The notes under the pieces were generated by a model that had not been told where the DNA came from, searched no databases, and saw nothing but the letters and a program-made list of their open reading frames with translations. The translations under genes and the position numbers were made by a program. A DNA stretch of 64,000 nucleotides from Candidatus Nanoarchaeia archaeon (GTDB lineage Archaea > Nanobdellota > Nanobdellia > Woesearchaeales > JANQNE01), in the NCBI GenBank assembly GCA_028279725.1, contig JANQNE010000001.1:1-64000 (forward strand), given 5' to 3'. Each line of letters starts with the position of its first letter. Position 1 is the first letter of the stretch. This document shows positions 1 through 11,195 of the stretch, one piece after another.

Positions 1-3000
1 TAGTCAGGAGACCCGACTAGAGGAGAAGCAACATTCAACCAGACACATTTTGTACTTTCTGTCGTAGAATTAATCACATCTGTCAAAGAAACATAATCAC
101 TACTTCCATTAAACTGCATAGATCTTCCAACTTTTCCTGAAATATTCCACACAGCTCCACTTATAGTTCCATCATTTCCATCATAACTATCATAAGCAGT
201 TGTTCCGCTTCCTTCCTCAAAGCTCCAGTACGAAAGAATATCTGAAGGAGCATTGCTGTTATTACATCCATCATAAGCATCAGCCAGAAGATCATCATCA
301 TTGTCAGTGTCATCAAACGCTTCACAATATCCTTCAGAATAGTACTTTGCGTTCATATAATGTTCTTTGATCTCTGCATCACTCAAGCTTCTATTATACA
401 CAGCAACCTCATCCAATAATCCATCAGGTTCATAATAGGTTGTTCCATCCCATACCATTCCACCAATATTTACTGCAAAACTAGATCCAGTGATGTCTTG
501 TGTCGCTCCCGTATTAGTTCCAAGAACATTACCATCAAAGTAGAAGGTAAAGTTAGAACCATTTCTGGAAACAGCAAAATGATGCCATATTCCTGTAGTA
601 ACCAGTGAAGAGGAAAGATCTTCCTCAAAATAATAAGCCCCATAAGGATCATAGAACTTAATCTTATTCTGATCCTTTCTATATTGGAAACTGTAACCTG
701 TGCTTCCAATATCTGCTTTATTAAATATATTATTATGACTATTAACTACATCAGGATACCACCAAAGCTCAACAGCAAAGTCATCATACCCAAAATTATA
801 CTTACTATCATGAGATACTACTACAATATCATTAAAGTCAACATCAAAGCTCAAAGCACCACCAGCTATTCCGCTTGAATTATAAGTTGCACCAGTTATT
901 GTTCCATCATTTCCATCATAGCTATCATAAGCAGTTGTTCCGCTTCCTTCATCAAAGCTCCAATAGCTGATCACACCACCAGGAGCATTTGAATTATTGC
1001 AGCTGTCCACATTATCACAATTTCCATCTCCGTCAACATCAATGCAGCTGACAGTAACACCACTAGAACTTACAGTGCTTCCATTCAGTCCATAGTAATC
1101 TATAGGTGTAACTGAAACATTCCAAACTTCATCAGCAGAAGTTTCCTGTGAAACAGTCATATTATTTCCATATCCAGCTAATCCAGCTTGATAATTTACT
1201 GCAATCTGTTCTTCTGATAATGTATAATTATAGATTTGCACTTCATCTATTGATCCATTGAAGTAATATCCATCACTCCTTGATCCTATCCTAGGCTCAT
1301 GAGCTCTGTAGCTTATGCTTCCTGTCCAATCATTGCTTTTATTTAAGATTCCATTGACATAGAGCTTTATCGTTGTTCCATTATAAGTTCCGACTAAATG
1401 ATACCATTCTCCTGTACTTATTTGCTGGTCCATATATGCGCAATGAGTATATTCATCTACACAGAATTCCATCCTGTTTGATACAGCTCCGACCTTTAGC
1501 TGATACTGTTGGTTATTGCTTCCTCCTCCTCCTTTCGCAACAATCATATCATGTGGATCTAATGTGTTAGAATTTATCCATGCTGCAACAGTTATATCTG
1601 TTCCAGTTATATTTAAGTTTGAATTATCTCCAAGATCAATATAATCATCAACACCATCAAACTCATAAGCTCCTCCAACTTTTCCATCAGAATTCCATAT
1701 CGCTCCACTTACATTTCCATCATTACCACTTCCGCTAAAGTCATAAACAGTACTTCCATTGTTCATAGGCATATTCAGCACAGCTATACTCTGTCCATCT
1801 TTGATCCAGTTATACACTAAGCTTACATTATCTCCATCATTATCACTATATTCAACATCTGCAGTCAGATTATTATCTATAGTTGGACTTATAGGAGTGA
1901 TATTCACACTTGTTACATTAGGAGCATAATTGTCAACAGCCGAACAATAATTATAGCTGTTCAATCCCCTGTTATAGTGCTTCCATATCTCAGCTGCTGT
2001 CAATGTTCTGTTAAACAATACAATCTCATCTAATGAACCGTTCGTAACCTGTCCAGAGGTTGTATCACAATAATTTGTTCCAATACAGACATCCAAATCA
2101 ACATTAGGGAAATTTGGAACAGAATTTGAATCAAGAGTCTTTTCTTCTCCATTAAGATATACTTTCATAGTTCCACTGCTAGCATTCCTAACCCAAGTCA
2201 TATGATACCAAGTGTCTGGGTTGATAGTCGCATCTGTTGTTTCTCTTGATACTTGTGTAGCACAGCTTCCAGAAGATGCGTATAAGAAGCCCATCTTTCC
2301 ATTATAAGTATATGCTTGCCATGACCTAGATGAGCATCCAGCATCCCTTCTATTTAATATGGTATTCATCCTATCTAAGCTGTCCATCTTAGTCCATGCC
2401 ATGATTGTAAAGTCAACACTTCCAAGATCAAAGTCAGAATCACTTGGGATAATTACATAATCATCAACACTATCAAAGTCTAATCTTCCTCCTATTTTTC
2501 CATCATTGTCCCATGTCGGGTTATTATATAATGTTCCAGGATTGCTATCATAACTGTCATAAGCAGTTGTTCCGCTTCCTTCATCAAAGCTCCAATAGCT
2601 GATCATCTCAGAAGGAGCATAGCTATTATCACAGCTATCAACACTATCTACAACACCATCTCCATCAATATCTCCCACAGTTACACTATTGCTTGAATAC
2701 ACAGTGCTTCCCTTCAATCCATTTGAATCTACAGGAGTTACAGAAACATTCCAAACTTCATTAGCAGAAGTTTCTTCGGCAACAGTCACATTATCCCCAT
2801 ATCCACTTAGTCCAGCTTGATAATTAGCCACTATCTGTTCAGCTGTCAATGAATAATCATACATCTTAACTTCATCGATTGTTCCTTCAAATCCTAGTGA
2901 TCCACCAGTTCTTGCTCCAATAGCAACATCAGCACCATTAGCAGTTACTGCTTCAGACGCTTCATCAACCACTTTTGTTCCATTGATATAGATCTTGATG

Positions 3001-6000
3001 TTATTGCTTGCATTCAATACAGCAACAACATGAGTCCATTTGCTCTGAGGTATAACTCCAGTACAGGATGATACAGTGCTGTCAGCTGTAAACAGGATTC
3101 CAGTTCCAGAACACAAGCTTCCAAACATCAGTTCATATCTGTTTGATGTTGATATGAACTTAGACAATATAACATATGTGCTTGAAACGCTCCAATCTCT
3201 CTTGATCCATGCTTCTACAGTAAAGTCATTAGTAAGATCAAGGCTATTAGCATCATTTATTGAAATGTAATCACTTCCTCCATCAAAATAATAACCTCCT
3301 CCGACCTTTCCACCAGATACATATTCAGCCTGGTTTTCAGCAGTTCCATCATTTCCATATCCGCTGAAATCATACACAGTACTTCCATAATTCATAGGCA
3401 TGTTCAGCACAGTCGTACTCTGTCCATCTTTTATCCAATTATACACTAATGAAACATTGTTTCCATCACTATCACTTATATTATAGACATTAGCAGTCAG
3501 ATTCTCATCATCAGCTGGACTTGCCGGACTTATATTTACAGAAGTTAGTGTAGGGGCAGCATTAGAAGGTATGCTTGCTAGATTGCTAGAGCTTACAGTG
3601 CTTCCGTTCAATCCATGCTCATCAATTGGTGTAACGCTTACATTCCAATCTTCATCAAATGAAGTCTCCTGGTAGACTGTTACATTGTTCCTGAATCCAG
3701 CAGATTCAGCTTCATATATTGCCAAAACCTGATCTTCAGACAACGAAGTGTCATATATAACAACTTCATCCAGCGATCCATTGAAATGGCTTGTTCCTCC
3801 GCTTCTTCCACCTATCCTTAATTTAGCATCATTCAATGTTATAGCTTCCAACATCTCATTAGTTACTACTTTAGTTCCATCTTTATATATAGTAATCCTG
3901 TAGCTTTCATCAAATACAAACACAAGATGCGTCCATGTGTTTAGAGTTAGGTCAGGGGTACATGTTGATCCAGATGAATCAGCAAGGAACAAAACACCTT
4001 CTCCATCACAATTTGTTCCAAAGAACAACTCAAACCTGTTTGAAGTAGACGCAAACTTAGATATTACAGCTCCGACCTTATCACTGTTCCTCTTCACCCA
4101 CATAGATATCGTAAAGTCTTTTGAATAGTCAAACTCACCATCACCTTCAGGGAACTCGATATAATCATCTACACCATCAAACTCATAACTTCCTCCGATC
4201 TTTCCGCTGGAATTCCATATCGCTCCGCTTACATTTCCATCATGATCATGTCCAGAGTAATCATAGACAACACTTCCATTATTGAAAGGCATGTTCAGAG
4301 TAGTCCTGCTCTGCCCATCTTTGATCCAGTTATAAACTAAGCTTACATTGTCTCCTTCATAATCAGTATAGTTCACATTTGCAGTCAGATTATCATTAAC
4401 AGTTGGACTCTCAGGCGTTATATTAACATTATTAACTACAGGGAAAGTATTCACATCAGCATCACAATATCCAAGGCTTTGAAGTCCTTTGTAATATTGC
4501 TGTCTTATCTCAGTTGCATTTAAGCTTCTGTTATATATAGCAACTTCATCTATTTTACCATCAAATGCAGTGAGTTCTGGTTCAAGTGGAGGATTTCTTC
4601 CGATTAGTAATGGATCAGATGAATCTGATACGCTAGTTGCTGTAGGAGTTCCTACCAAGATACCATCTACATAGAGTTCAACAGTAGACCCTTGATGTAC
4701 AGCAGCAACATGGTGCCAGTTACCAGTTGTCAATCCAGAATCACTATACCTCCAAGTTGTTGAATCATAGAATGCTAATTTACACCCAGATGAATCTCTT
4801 ATTCCAAACACATAACCATCATAAGGAGAAGCACCTATATTTGATACAATATAATCTATTGTTACAGAACGACAACTTTCTGGATATATCCAGGCCTCAA
4901 TAGTGAAATATGAATTAAGACTTAAACTAGAATCGTTTCCAACATCAACATAATCATCAACACCATCAAACTCTAAAGCACCTCCAACCTTTCCACTACT
5001 ATTCCAAGTTGACCCATACAGTATTCCAGGATTGCTATCATAACTGTCATAAGCAGTGCTTCCACTTCCAGCCTCAAAGCTCCAATAGCTCATCATATCA
5101 GTTGGCGCTGCAGAATTGTTACATGAATCATAATCATCTCCCAACCCATCTCCATCTAAATCAGCCAATATTGTAACATTATTGCTCGAGCTCACAGTAC
5201 TTCCATTTAATCCAAACTGGTCAATTGGAGTAACTGTAACATTCCAGACTTCATCAGCAGAAGTCTCTTCAGCAACTGTTATATTATTTCCATATCCAGC
5301 AAGTCCTGATTGGTAATTAGCAGCAATCTGCTCTGCTGATAATGAAATATTGTATATTTGCAGTTCATCAATTGAACCGTTGAATGGATAGAGAGTTCCA
5401 GTAAATCTACCTAAGTAAGAATGTTTACCTGAGTAATATATATCCCCTATTGAATAAGTATTTACAAAGTTGCCATTAAAATAAGTTAAACAGTTTACAC
5501 CATCACAAGATATCGCATATTGATTCCAATTAGTGTTGCTGACAGCTCCGACAACTACTCCGCTCATACCCCATGTAGCACCATCATCTGTTACATAAAG
5601 TATAACATTTCCTCCGTTACATCCAAAATTAAACCCACTATGCACATTAGCGGTTCTTGTATCATATATTGTTGCAAAAGATGAGCAGGTTCCTTTTACC
5701 CAAAGAACAGCAGTTGGATTTGATGGATATAATGAGCTATCTGTCCCCAAATCAATATAATCATCAACACCATCAAATATTAAACTTCCACCTACTTTTC
5801 CATTTGCAGTCCATGTTGCTCCGTTTACTGTTCCATCATTTCCATATCCACTAAAGTCATACACACTGCTTCCATTATTGAAAGGCATATTCAACACAGT
5901 TGTACTCTGTCCATCTTTGATCCAATTATACACTAATGAAACATTATTTCCATCAACATCACTTATATTATAGACATTAGCAGTCAGATTATCATTAACA

Positions 6001-9000
6001 GTTGGACTATAAGGGCTGATATTCACATTATTCACTGCAGGTGCTGTATTGTTCTCAGCAGTATAGTTGCTAAACTGCGTTACATTAAAGAAAATATCAC
6101 TTCCATCATAGCTTATTATCTCACATATACTGCTTGGACAGTATACTCCATCTCTGTAGATACTAGGATCAACAAGATCCAGTCCATATAATGTAATATT
6201 AGCGCTTGAATTGATGCTTGTATCCAATCCACTAACATCAACATCAACAAGATTCTTTCTGATCACAACATTTCCGTCGAAGTCAGCAGATGAAGCATTG
6301 ATATTTCTGATCCATTTGATTTTTCCAGCTGAAGAGTTCTCAATCAAAGCTCCGCTAACATTCTCAATATCTACAACATTGTTAAAATCAGTTGTATCTC
6401 CATCAAATCCAGAATAACTAGGTCTTTTATCAGCATCAACAACATACCCACAATAACTCTTATCAACTGATCCTTTATTATATTCAGCCGATATCTCAGA
6501 ATCACTCAAGCTTCTGTTATAGATTACAACTTCGTCTATCTCGCCGACAAAATAGTTACTTCCATAATCATTTCTTCCAAATTCAAGATTTGAAGTTGTT
6601 ATCTTTGGTGTTTTTGTGAATGATAATGTATTAGAATCTTTCTGTCCATCTATAAATATGGCCATCTCATCATTTGCATCATCAAACCTCAATACAAGAT
6701 GGTTCCACTGCCCTGAATTAAGAGCCTGACTTGCAGCAAGAGTGGACTCACCGCTTCCATCATCAGGATTCAGTGCAAACTTGGTTATCAGATTTGATTG
6801 ATAATATGTCTGGAAGCTCTGTGCACTATCAGCAGAAGAAGCCCATTTAGACAGCACAACATCATATCCTGAAACACTTCCAGGCTTGACCCATAATCCG
6901 ATAGTAAAGCTGCTGTCAAAGTCAAGATTAGAGCTATCTGAGATTGAAACATAATCATCACTTCCATCAAACTCTAATGATCCTCCAACTTTACCATTGC
7001 TGTTCCACACAGCTCCGCTTATAGTTCCAGGATTGCTATCATAACTGTCATAAGCAGTTGTTCCGCTTCCTTCCTCAAAGCTCCAGTACGAAACAACATC
7101 AGATAGGGCAGCAGAATTGTTACATCCATCTAGATTATCGTGTAGATTATCACTATCAGAATCATTATATGCAGCACAATATCCTTCTGAATAGTATTCT
7201 GAATTGATATAAAGCTGCTGTATCTCTTCTGCTGTCACTGTTCTGTTGTAGATTACAATTTCATCTAGAAGTCCAGTGTATTGTTGAGCCCCGGTATCAA
7301 CTCTCCCGATATAATAATAAGTCATCCCTGTTACGTCCAGGTTTCCTGCAACATCAAATACTTGTTGTCCATCCTTATATCCTTTCACTCTTGATCCATT
7401 TGTTGTATATATTATCTGCTGCCATTCATCTTGTGTTGCTAGTATTTGCGTATCTACAGCGTTTCCAGTAACATAACCTGAGTTATAGATGTTAAAGTAG
7501 TTGTCTTGGTATCCTAATATGATTGAACGTCTGTTATTTCCATCAGTTATGTATTGGTCAGTTGTTGCGGAAGCTGGTTTGGCCCATAAGATTATTGAGA
7601 AGCTTGTGCTGTTAAAAGAACTGTTAACATAGATATAATCTCCGCTTCCATCAAAATCAAGGGAACTTCCGACCTTTCCACTACTGTTCCACACAGGATC
7701 ACCATATAATGTTCCAGGATTTGAATTATATGAGTCATAAGCAACTGAACCACTTCCTTCCTCAAAGCTCCAATAGCTTACGATTCCAGAATCTACATTT
7801 GAATTATTACATCCATCATAATAATCAGCAGTTCCATCACTGTCATTGTCAGGATCAGAATCACAATAACTAAGATCAACCAATCCCTTCTGATAGTTTT
7901 CATAAACTTCTGCAGCGCTTAAGCTTCTATTATATATCGCAACTTCATCAATCGTTCCGTTGAAATATTGTCCCCAAGCACTACCTATTTTGATCGTTTG
8001 ATTATTTGTTGTATCTATACTTCCATCATTACTGGTTGCTGAATCCTGAACACCATCCATATATATTATTTTATTTCCAGAGCCATCTCTTGTAAAGACC
8101 AAGTGATGCCATTCTTTATCTGTAATTGCATGGTTTGCATTTAGACTGTCTGCATCAGATCCATTATGTGTCCTAAATGATAAGGTATTTCCCAAACTTT
8201 CTCCCCTAATTTGTAAGTAGTATCCAGGATAACTTCCAAGTCCCACAAATATCTGGTTAGAAGATGATGTATTTACTGATCTTTTTACCCACAGAGAAAT
8301 TGTAAAGGCCCCATCCTCAAAATTTATTGGGTCAGCATCCACATAATCATCAGCACTATCTATTTGAATCGCCCCTCCAACTCTTCCACTAGAATTCCAG
8401 CTTGCACCACCTTGTAATGTTCCATCATTGTCGTCATAACTATCGTAAGCAGTACTTCCAGATCCTTCACTAAAGCTCCAATAACTAACTAGATCTGAAG
8501 GAGCATTGCTGTTATTACATCCATCATAAGCATCCTTTAATCCATCTGAATCATAATCAGGATCAGCGTCACATACTCCCAGTGTAACCAATCCTTTCTG
8601 ATAATGCCCATATATCTCTGAAGCTGTTAATGTTCTATTATACACAGCAACTTCATCTATATTTCCATCAAAGCTCCTGTCTCCTTGATGTCTATTTCCT
8701 ATAGCAAGTTTATAGCCAGCATCACTTCCTCTCGTCCCAGAAGGAGTATTTTCTTCACTTAATGTAACACTTCCTCCATTTACATAAATAACAGGGTCAT
8801 TTCCTGTTGCTGAATTATCATAAACTACAGCCAAGTGTGACCATTCATTTAGATTAACTTCAGTACTTGATGTTTCCCAAAGACCATAAGCAACGCTAAA
8901 TCCTTGCTGGAATCTTAATTTTACCTTTCCACCAGATTCATCATTAACTATAAACTGCCATCCATTATTCAATAGAATTCCCTTTTCCAAAATCTCTCCA

Positions 9001-10650
9001 AGATTACTCTGACCATCGCTGTGAGGATATATCCAGGCTGATATTGTCCCTCCATCATCAAATATATTTTGTAAAGGGCCATCTGATGTATTTATCATAT
9101 CGCCGCTTCCATCAAACTCAACAGCTCCTCCAACCTGTCCACTGCCATTCCATGTAGTATCTCCGATCAATGTTCCAGGATTACTGTCATAACTATCATA
9201 AGCATAACTTCCACTTCCTTCTTCAAACGACCAATAACTAACCAAATCTGAAGGAGCATTGCTATTATTACATCCATCCCACTCAACAGCTTCACAATAT
9301 CCATAACTTGAAAGTCCTTGTTGGTAGTGTTCAGATATCTCTTCTGCTGTTAAACTCCTGTTATAGATTGCAACCTCATCTAATGACCCTTGCATAATTC
9401 CTGAGGATGGAGCATTAGTATAATCTCCTATGACTATATCACTTGCTGTTGTATCCATATCGCCTGAAGGATTTGTATCGCTTCCTTCTTCTGCTCCATT
9501 CACATAAACCCTTACAGTCTCCCCGTCATAAGTTCCTGCTAGATGATACCATGTATCTGTGTTTATTGTAGTAGTTCCGCTTGGATAATAGAAGCTTCCT
9601 CCAACCTTAACTCCAAATCTTGCTTTGTCTGATGTTATATCAAAGAACCAGTCACTTCCTGCATTTGTAGATGCTGCCATTATAACATCAACAGTTCCTG
9701 TTGTGCTCCTCTTGACCCATGCTTCAACAGATATCTCAGAGCTAGGATGCATAAGGCTGTCGTTTCCAACATTGATGTAATCACCACTTCCATCTAAGTC
9801 AATAGACCTCCCAATCTTCCCACTACTGTTCCACACAGGATCACCATTCAATGTTCCGCTATTATTATCATAACTGTCATAAGCAGTGCTTCCACTTTCT
9901 TCACTAAAACTCCAATAGCTGACTAACCCACTTGGAGCTTCAGAATTATTACATCCATCATACTCATCTGGTACTCCATCTTCATTTGTATCATTAAATT
10001 CACCATAAGCCTGTGTTGGTGGTGTAAAGTTACCAGTCCATCTTGCAATTCCCTTAGAAACTCTTAGTTCATCTAGATATCCTTTATATCTATAGTTCCA
10101 GATACCTTCTGCACCTATTTCCAATTGAGCTGAATAATCATTGAATGAATGATCTGCAGCCAGATTGGAGATCCATGTAATTGGTTCATCAACTCCATCT
10201 ACAAAGAATTTCATCTCATTCTGTCCTGTTCCATATCTAACCAAAGCAACATGCTGCCACTGGTCTGGCGTAATAACAGCATTTGTAGTATATCCATAGA
10301 CCCGATTAACATTACTTACTCTTTCTATAAAGAACACTTGGCTATCACTACCAGGCCTCTTGAACATAATACTCCATGCATTGAGATTATCTTCTTCTTG
10401 CCCTATTATACTTCTATGTTCTGAATCAGAAGGCATATTCACCCAGAAGTCTATCGTAAAATTATCTGTTCCAAAATGCCAGTCATCACTGTCAGATATA
10501 TTCAGATAATCTCCACTACCATCAAAGTAAGCGCTGTATCCTCCAAACTTGCTCTGACTACTATTCCTTGCAGCATCACCGTTTGCAGTTATATCATAGC
10601 TTGAATTAGAACTATCGCTTAATCCTGTATCATCCATATGCAGCATCAAT
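1..10650 (-). repeat. Tandem LamG-domain coding repeats with DNA-level near-identity
   Basis: Conserved blocks near 215, 955, 1750, 2580, 3380, 4275, 5070, 5870, 7070, 7765, 8470, 9215, 9905 and 10630. Exact string tcataagcagttgttccgcttccttc recurs near 190, 927, 2558 and 7049. Confidence 0.9.
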
Positions 10651-11195
10651 ACAGTATAATTATCAACACCTTCAATTGTTGTAACTTCAACTTGTCCTTC
10701 GCCTTCGCCACCTTGAGCCTGTACTTGCTCTTCACATCCCTTTCCAGTGCATTCTTCAACACTCTCATTAACTTCTCCTTCAACAACTATTGTCTCTTCT
10801 CCCTCAACTATTGTTATATTGTTATAGCTAACAACAACATAAAGTCCATATTCTCCAGAAGCATCAGGACTTGTAAGATTAAACCTAGCAGTATCAACTA
10901 TTAGATAATCAAGATCCCATCCACCGATACTCTCTTCCCCTATAGCAAACTCACTCAAATTCATGATTCTGCTATCATTATATAAGGTTGCAGTCACAAT
11001 ACTTCCTTCTGGGAAGAACTGGCTTTCATTAAAGTTCCAGATGATCATCTCATCGATAGGCTCAGATAAGTTATAAACAGCCAATCCAGTAATATTATCA
11101 AGATTACCGATACTATATAATCCAAGCATAGCTACGATTATGCCTAAGGCTATGAAGATGTGTTCACTCTTCATTATCCTATTCTTGAACTTCAT
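1..11195 (-). CDS. Giant multi-LamG (concanavalin A-like) surface protein, 3'-truncated by window edge (>=3731 aa)
   Basis: Manual minus-strand translation from ATG at 11195 (MKFKNRIMKSEHIFIALGIIVAMLGLYSIGNLDNITGLAVYN...) stays open to position 1. About 14 repeats of the type VSYWSFEEGSGTTAYDSYDSNPGTL.G..WNSSGKVGGALEFDGVDDYVD...DEVAIYNRSLSAEEI. ATG overlaps the upstream stop (ATGA). Not in the ORF track, presumably because no stop lies in the window. Confidence 0.95.
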   Translation of the reverse strand, partial: MKFKNRIMKSEHIFIALGIIVAMLGLYSIGNLDNITGLAVYNLSEPIDEMIIWNFNESQFFPEGSIVTATLYNDSRIMNLSEFAIGEESIGGWDLDYLIVDTARFNLTSPDASGEYGLYVVVSYNNITIVEGEETIVVEGEVNESVEECTGKGCEEQVQAQGGEGEGQVEVTTIEGVDNYTVLMLHMDDTGLSDSSNSSYDITANGDAARNSSQSKFGGYSAYFDGSGDYLNISDSDDWHFGTDNFTIDFWVNMPSDSEHRSIIGQEEDNLNAWSIMFKRPGSDSQVFFIERVSNVNRVYGYTTNAVITPDQWQHVALVRYGTGQNEMKFFVDGVDEPITWISNLAADHSFNDYSAQLEIGAEGIWNYRYKGYLDELRVSKGIARWTGNFTPPTQAYGEFNDTNEDGVPDEYDGCNNSEAPSGLVSYWSFSEESGSTAYDSYDNNSGTLNGDPVWNSSGKIGRSIDLDGSGDYINVGNDSLMHPSSEISVEAWVKRSTTGTVDVIMAASTNAGSDWFFDITSDKARFGVKVGGSFYYPSGTTTINTDTWYHLAGTYDGETVRVYVNGAEEGSDTNPSGDMDTTASDIVIGDYTNAPSSGIMQGSLDEVAIYNRSLTAEEISEHYQQGLSSYGYCEAVEWDGCNNSNAPSDLVSYWSFEEGSGSYAYDSYDSNPGTLIGDTTWNGSGQVGGAVEFDGSGDMINTSDGPLQNIFDDGGTISAWIYPHSDGQSNLGEILEKGILLNNGWQFIVNDESGGKVKLRFQQGFSVAYGLWETSSTEVNLNEWSHLAVVYDNSATGNDPVIYVNGGSVTLSEENTPSGTRGSDAGYKLAIGNRHQGDRSFDGNIDEVAVYNRTLTASEIYGHYQKGLVTLGVCDADPDYDSDGLKDAYDGCNNSNAPSDLVSYWSFSEGSGSTAYDSYDDNDGTLQGGASWNSSGRVGGAIQIDSADDYVDADPINFEDGAFTISLWVKRSVNTSSSNQIFVGLGSYPGYYLQIRGESLGNTLSFRTHNGSDADSLNANHAITDKEWHHLVFTRDGSGNKIIYMDGVQDSATSNDGSIDTTNNQTIKIGSAWGQYFNGTIDEVAIYNRSLSAAEVYENYQKGLVDLSYCDSDPDNDSDGTADYYDGCNNSNVDSGIVSYWSFEEGSGSVAYDSYNSNPGTLYGDPVWNSSGKVGSSLDFDGSGDYIYVNSSFNSTSFSIILWAKPASATTDQYITDGNNRRSIILGYQDNYFNIYNSGYVTGNAVDTQILATQDEWQQIIYTTNGSRVKGYKDGQQVFDVAGNLDVTGMTYYYIGRVDTGAQQYTGLLDEIVIYNRTVTAEEIQQLYINSEYYSEGYCAAYNDSDSDNLHDNLDGCNNSAALSDVVSYWSFEEGSGTTAYDSYDSNPGTISGAVWNSNGKVGGSLEFDGSDDYVSISDSSNLDFDSSFTIGLWVKPGSVSGYDVVLSKWASSADSAQSFQTYYQSNLITKFALNPDDGSGESTLAASQALNSGQWNHLVLRFDDANDEMAIFIDGQKDSNTLSFTKTPKITTSNLEFGRNDYGSNYFVGEIDEVVIYNRSLSDSEISAEYNKGSVDKSYCGYVVDADKRPSYSGFDGDTTDFNNVVDIENVSGALIENSSAGKIKWIRNINASSADFDGNVVIRKNLVDVDVSGLDTSINSSANITLYGLDLVDPSIYRDGVYCPSSICEIISYDGSDIFFNVTQFSNYTAENNTAPAVNNVNISPYSPTVNDNLTANVYNISDVDGNNVSLVYNWIKDGQSTTVLNMPFNNGSSVYDFSGYGNDGTVNGATWTANGKVGGSLIFDGVDDYIDLGTDSSLYPSNPTAVLWVKGTCSSFATIYDTRTANVHSGFNFGCNGGNVILYVTDDGATWGMSGVVVGAVSNTNWNQYAISCDGVNCLTYFNGNFVNTYSIGDIYYSGKHSYLGRFTGTLYPFNGSIDELQIYNISLSAEQIAANYQSGLAGYGNNITVAEETSADEVWNVTVTPIDQFGLNGSTVSSSNNVTILADLDGDGLGDDYDSCNNSAAPTDMMSYWSFEAGSGSTAYDSYDSNPGILYGSTWNSSGKVGGALEFDGVDDYVDVGNDSSLSLNSYFTIEAWIYPESCRSVTIDYIVSNIGASPYDGYVFGIRDSSGCKLAFYDSTTWRYSDSGLTTGNWHHVAAVHQGSTVELYVDGILVGTPTATSVSDSSDPLLIGRNPPLEPELTAFDGKIDEVAIYNRSLNATEIRQQYYKGLQSLGYCDADVNTFPVVNNVNITPESPTVNDNLTANVNYTDYEGDNVSLVYNWIKDGQSRTTLNMPFNNGSVVYDYSGHDHDGNVSGAIWNSSGKIGGSYEFDGVDDYIEFPEGDGEFDYSKDFTISMWVKRNSDKVGAVISKFASTSNRFELFFGTNCDGEGVLFLADSSGSTCTPDLTLNTWTHLVFVFDESYRITIYKDGTKVVTNEMLEAITLNDAKLRIGGRSGGTSHFNGSLDEVVIYDTSLSEDQVLAIYEAESAGFRNNVTVYQETSFDEDWNVSVTPIDEHGLNGSTVSSSNLASIPSNAAPTLTSVNISPASPADDENLTANVYNISDSDGNNVSLVYNWIKDGQSTTVLNMPMNYGSTVYDFSGYGNDGTAENQAEYVSGGKVGGGYYFDGGSDYISINDANSLDLTNDFTVEAWIKRDWSVSSTYVILSKFISTSNRYELMFGSLCSGTGILFTADSTVSSCTGVIPQSKWTHVVAVLNASNNIKIYINGTKVVDEASEAVTANGADVAIGARTGGSLGFEGTIDEVKMYDYSLTAEQIVANYQAGLSGYGDNVTVAEETSANEVWNVSVTPVDSNGLKGSTVYSSNSVTVGDIDGDGVVDSVDSCDNSYAPSEMISYWSFDEGSGTTAYDSYDSNPGTLYNNPTWDNDGKIGGRLDFDSVDDYVIIPSDSDFDLGSVDFTIMAWTKMDSLDRMNTILNRRDAGCSSRSWQAYTYNGKMGFLYASSGSCATQVSRETTDATINPDTWYHMTWVRNASSGTMKVYLNGEEKTLDSNSVPNFPNVDLDVCIGTNYCDTTSGQVTNGSLDEIVLFNRTLTAAEIWKHYNRGLNSYNYCSAVDNYAPNVTSVNITPISPTIDNNLTADVEYSDNDGDNVSLVYNWIKDGQSIAVLNMPMNNGSTVYDFSGSGNDGNVSGAIWNSDGKVGGAYEFDGVDDYIDLGDNSNLNITGTDITVAAWINSNTLDPHDMIVAKGGGGSNNQQYQLKVGAVSNRMEFCVDEYTHCAYMDQQISTGEWYHLVGTYNGTTIKLYVNGILNKSNDWTGSISYRAHEPRIGSRSDGYYFNGSIDEVQIYNYTLSEEQIAVNYQAGLAGYGNNMTVSQETSADEVWNVSVTPIDYYGLNGSTVSSSGVTVSCIDVDGDGNCDNVDSCNNSNAPGGVISYWSFDEGSGTTAYDSYDGNDGTITGATYNSSGIAGGALSFDVDFNDIVVVSHDSKYNFGYDDFAVELWWYPDVVNSHNNIFNKADIGSTGYSFQYRKDQNKIKFYDPYGAYYFEEDLSSSLVTTGIWHHFAVSRNGSNFTFYFDGNVLGTNTGATQDITGSSFAVNIGGMVWDGTTYYEPDGLLDEVAVYNRSLSDAEIKEHYMNAKYYSEGYCEAFDDTDNDDDLLADAYDGCNNSNAPSDILSYWSFEEGSGTTAYDSYDGNDGTISGAVWNISGKVGRSMQFNGSSDYVSLTDVINSTTESTKCVWLNVASPLVGSPD

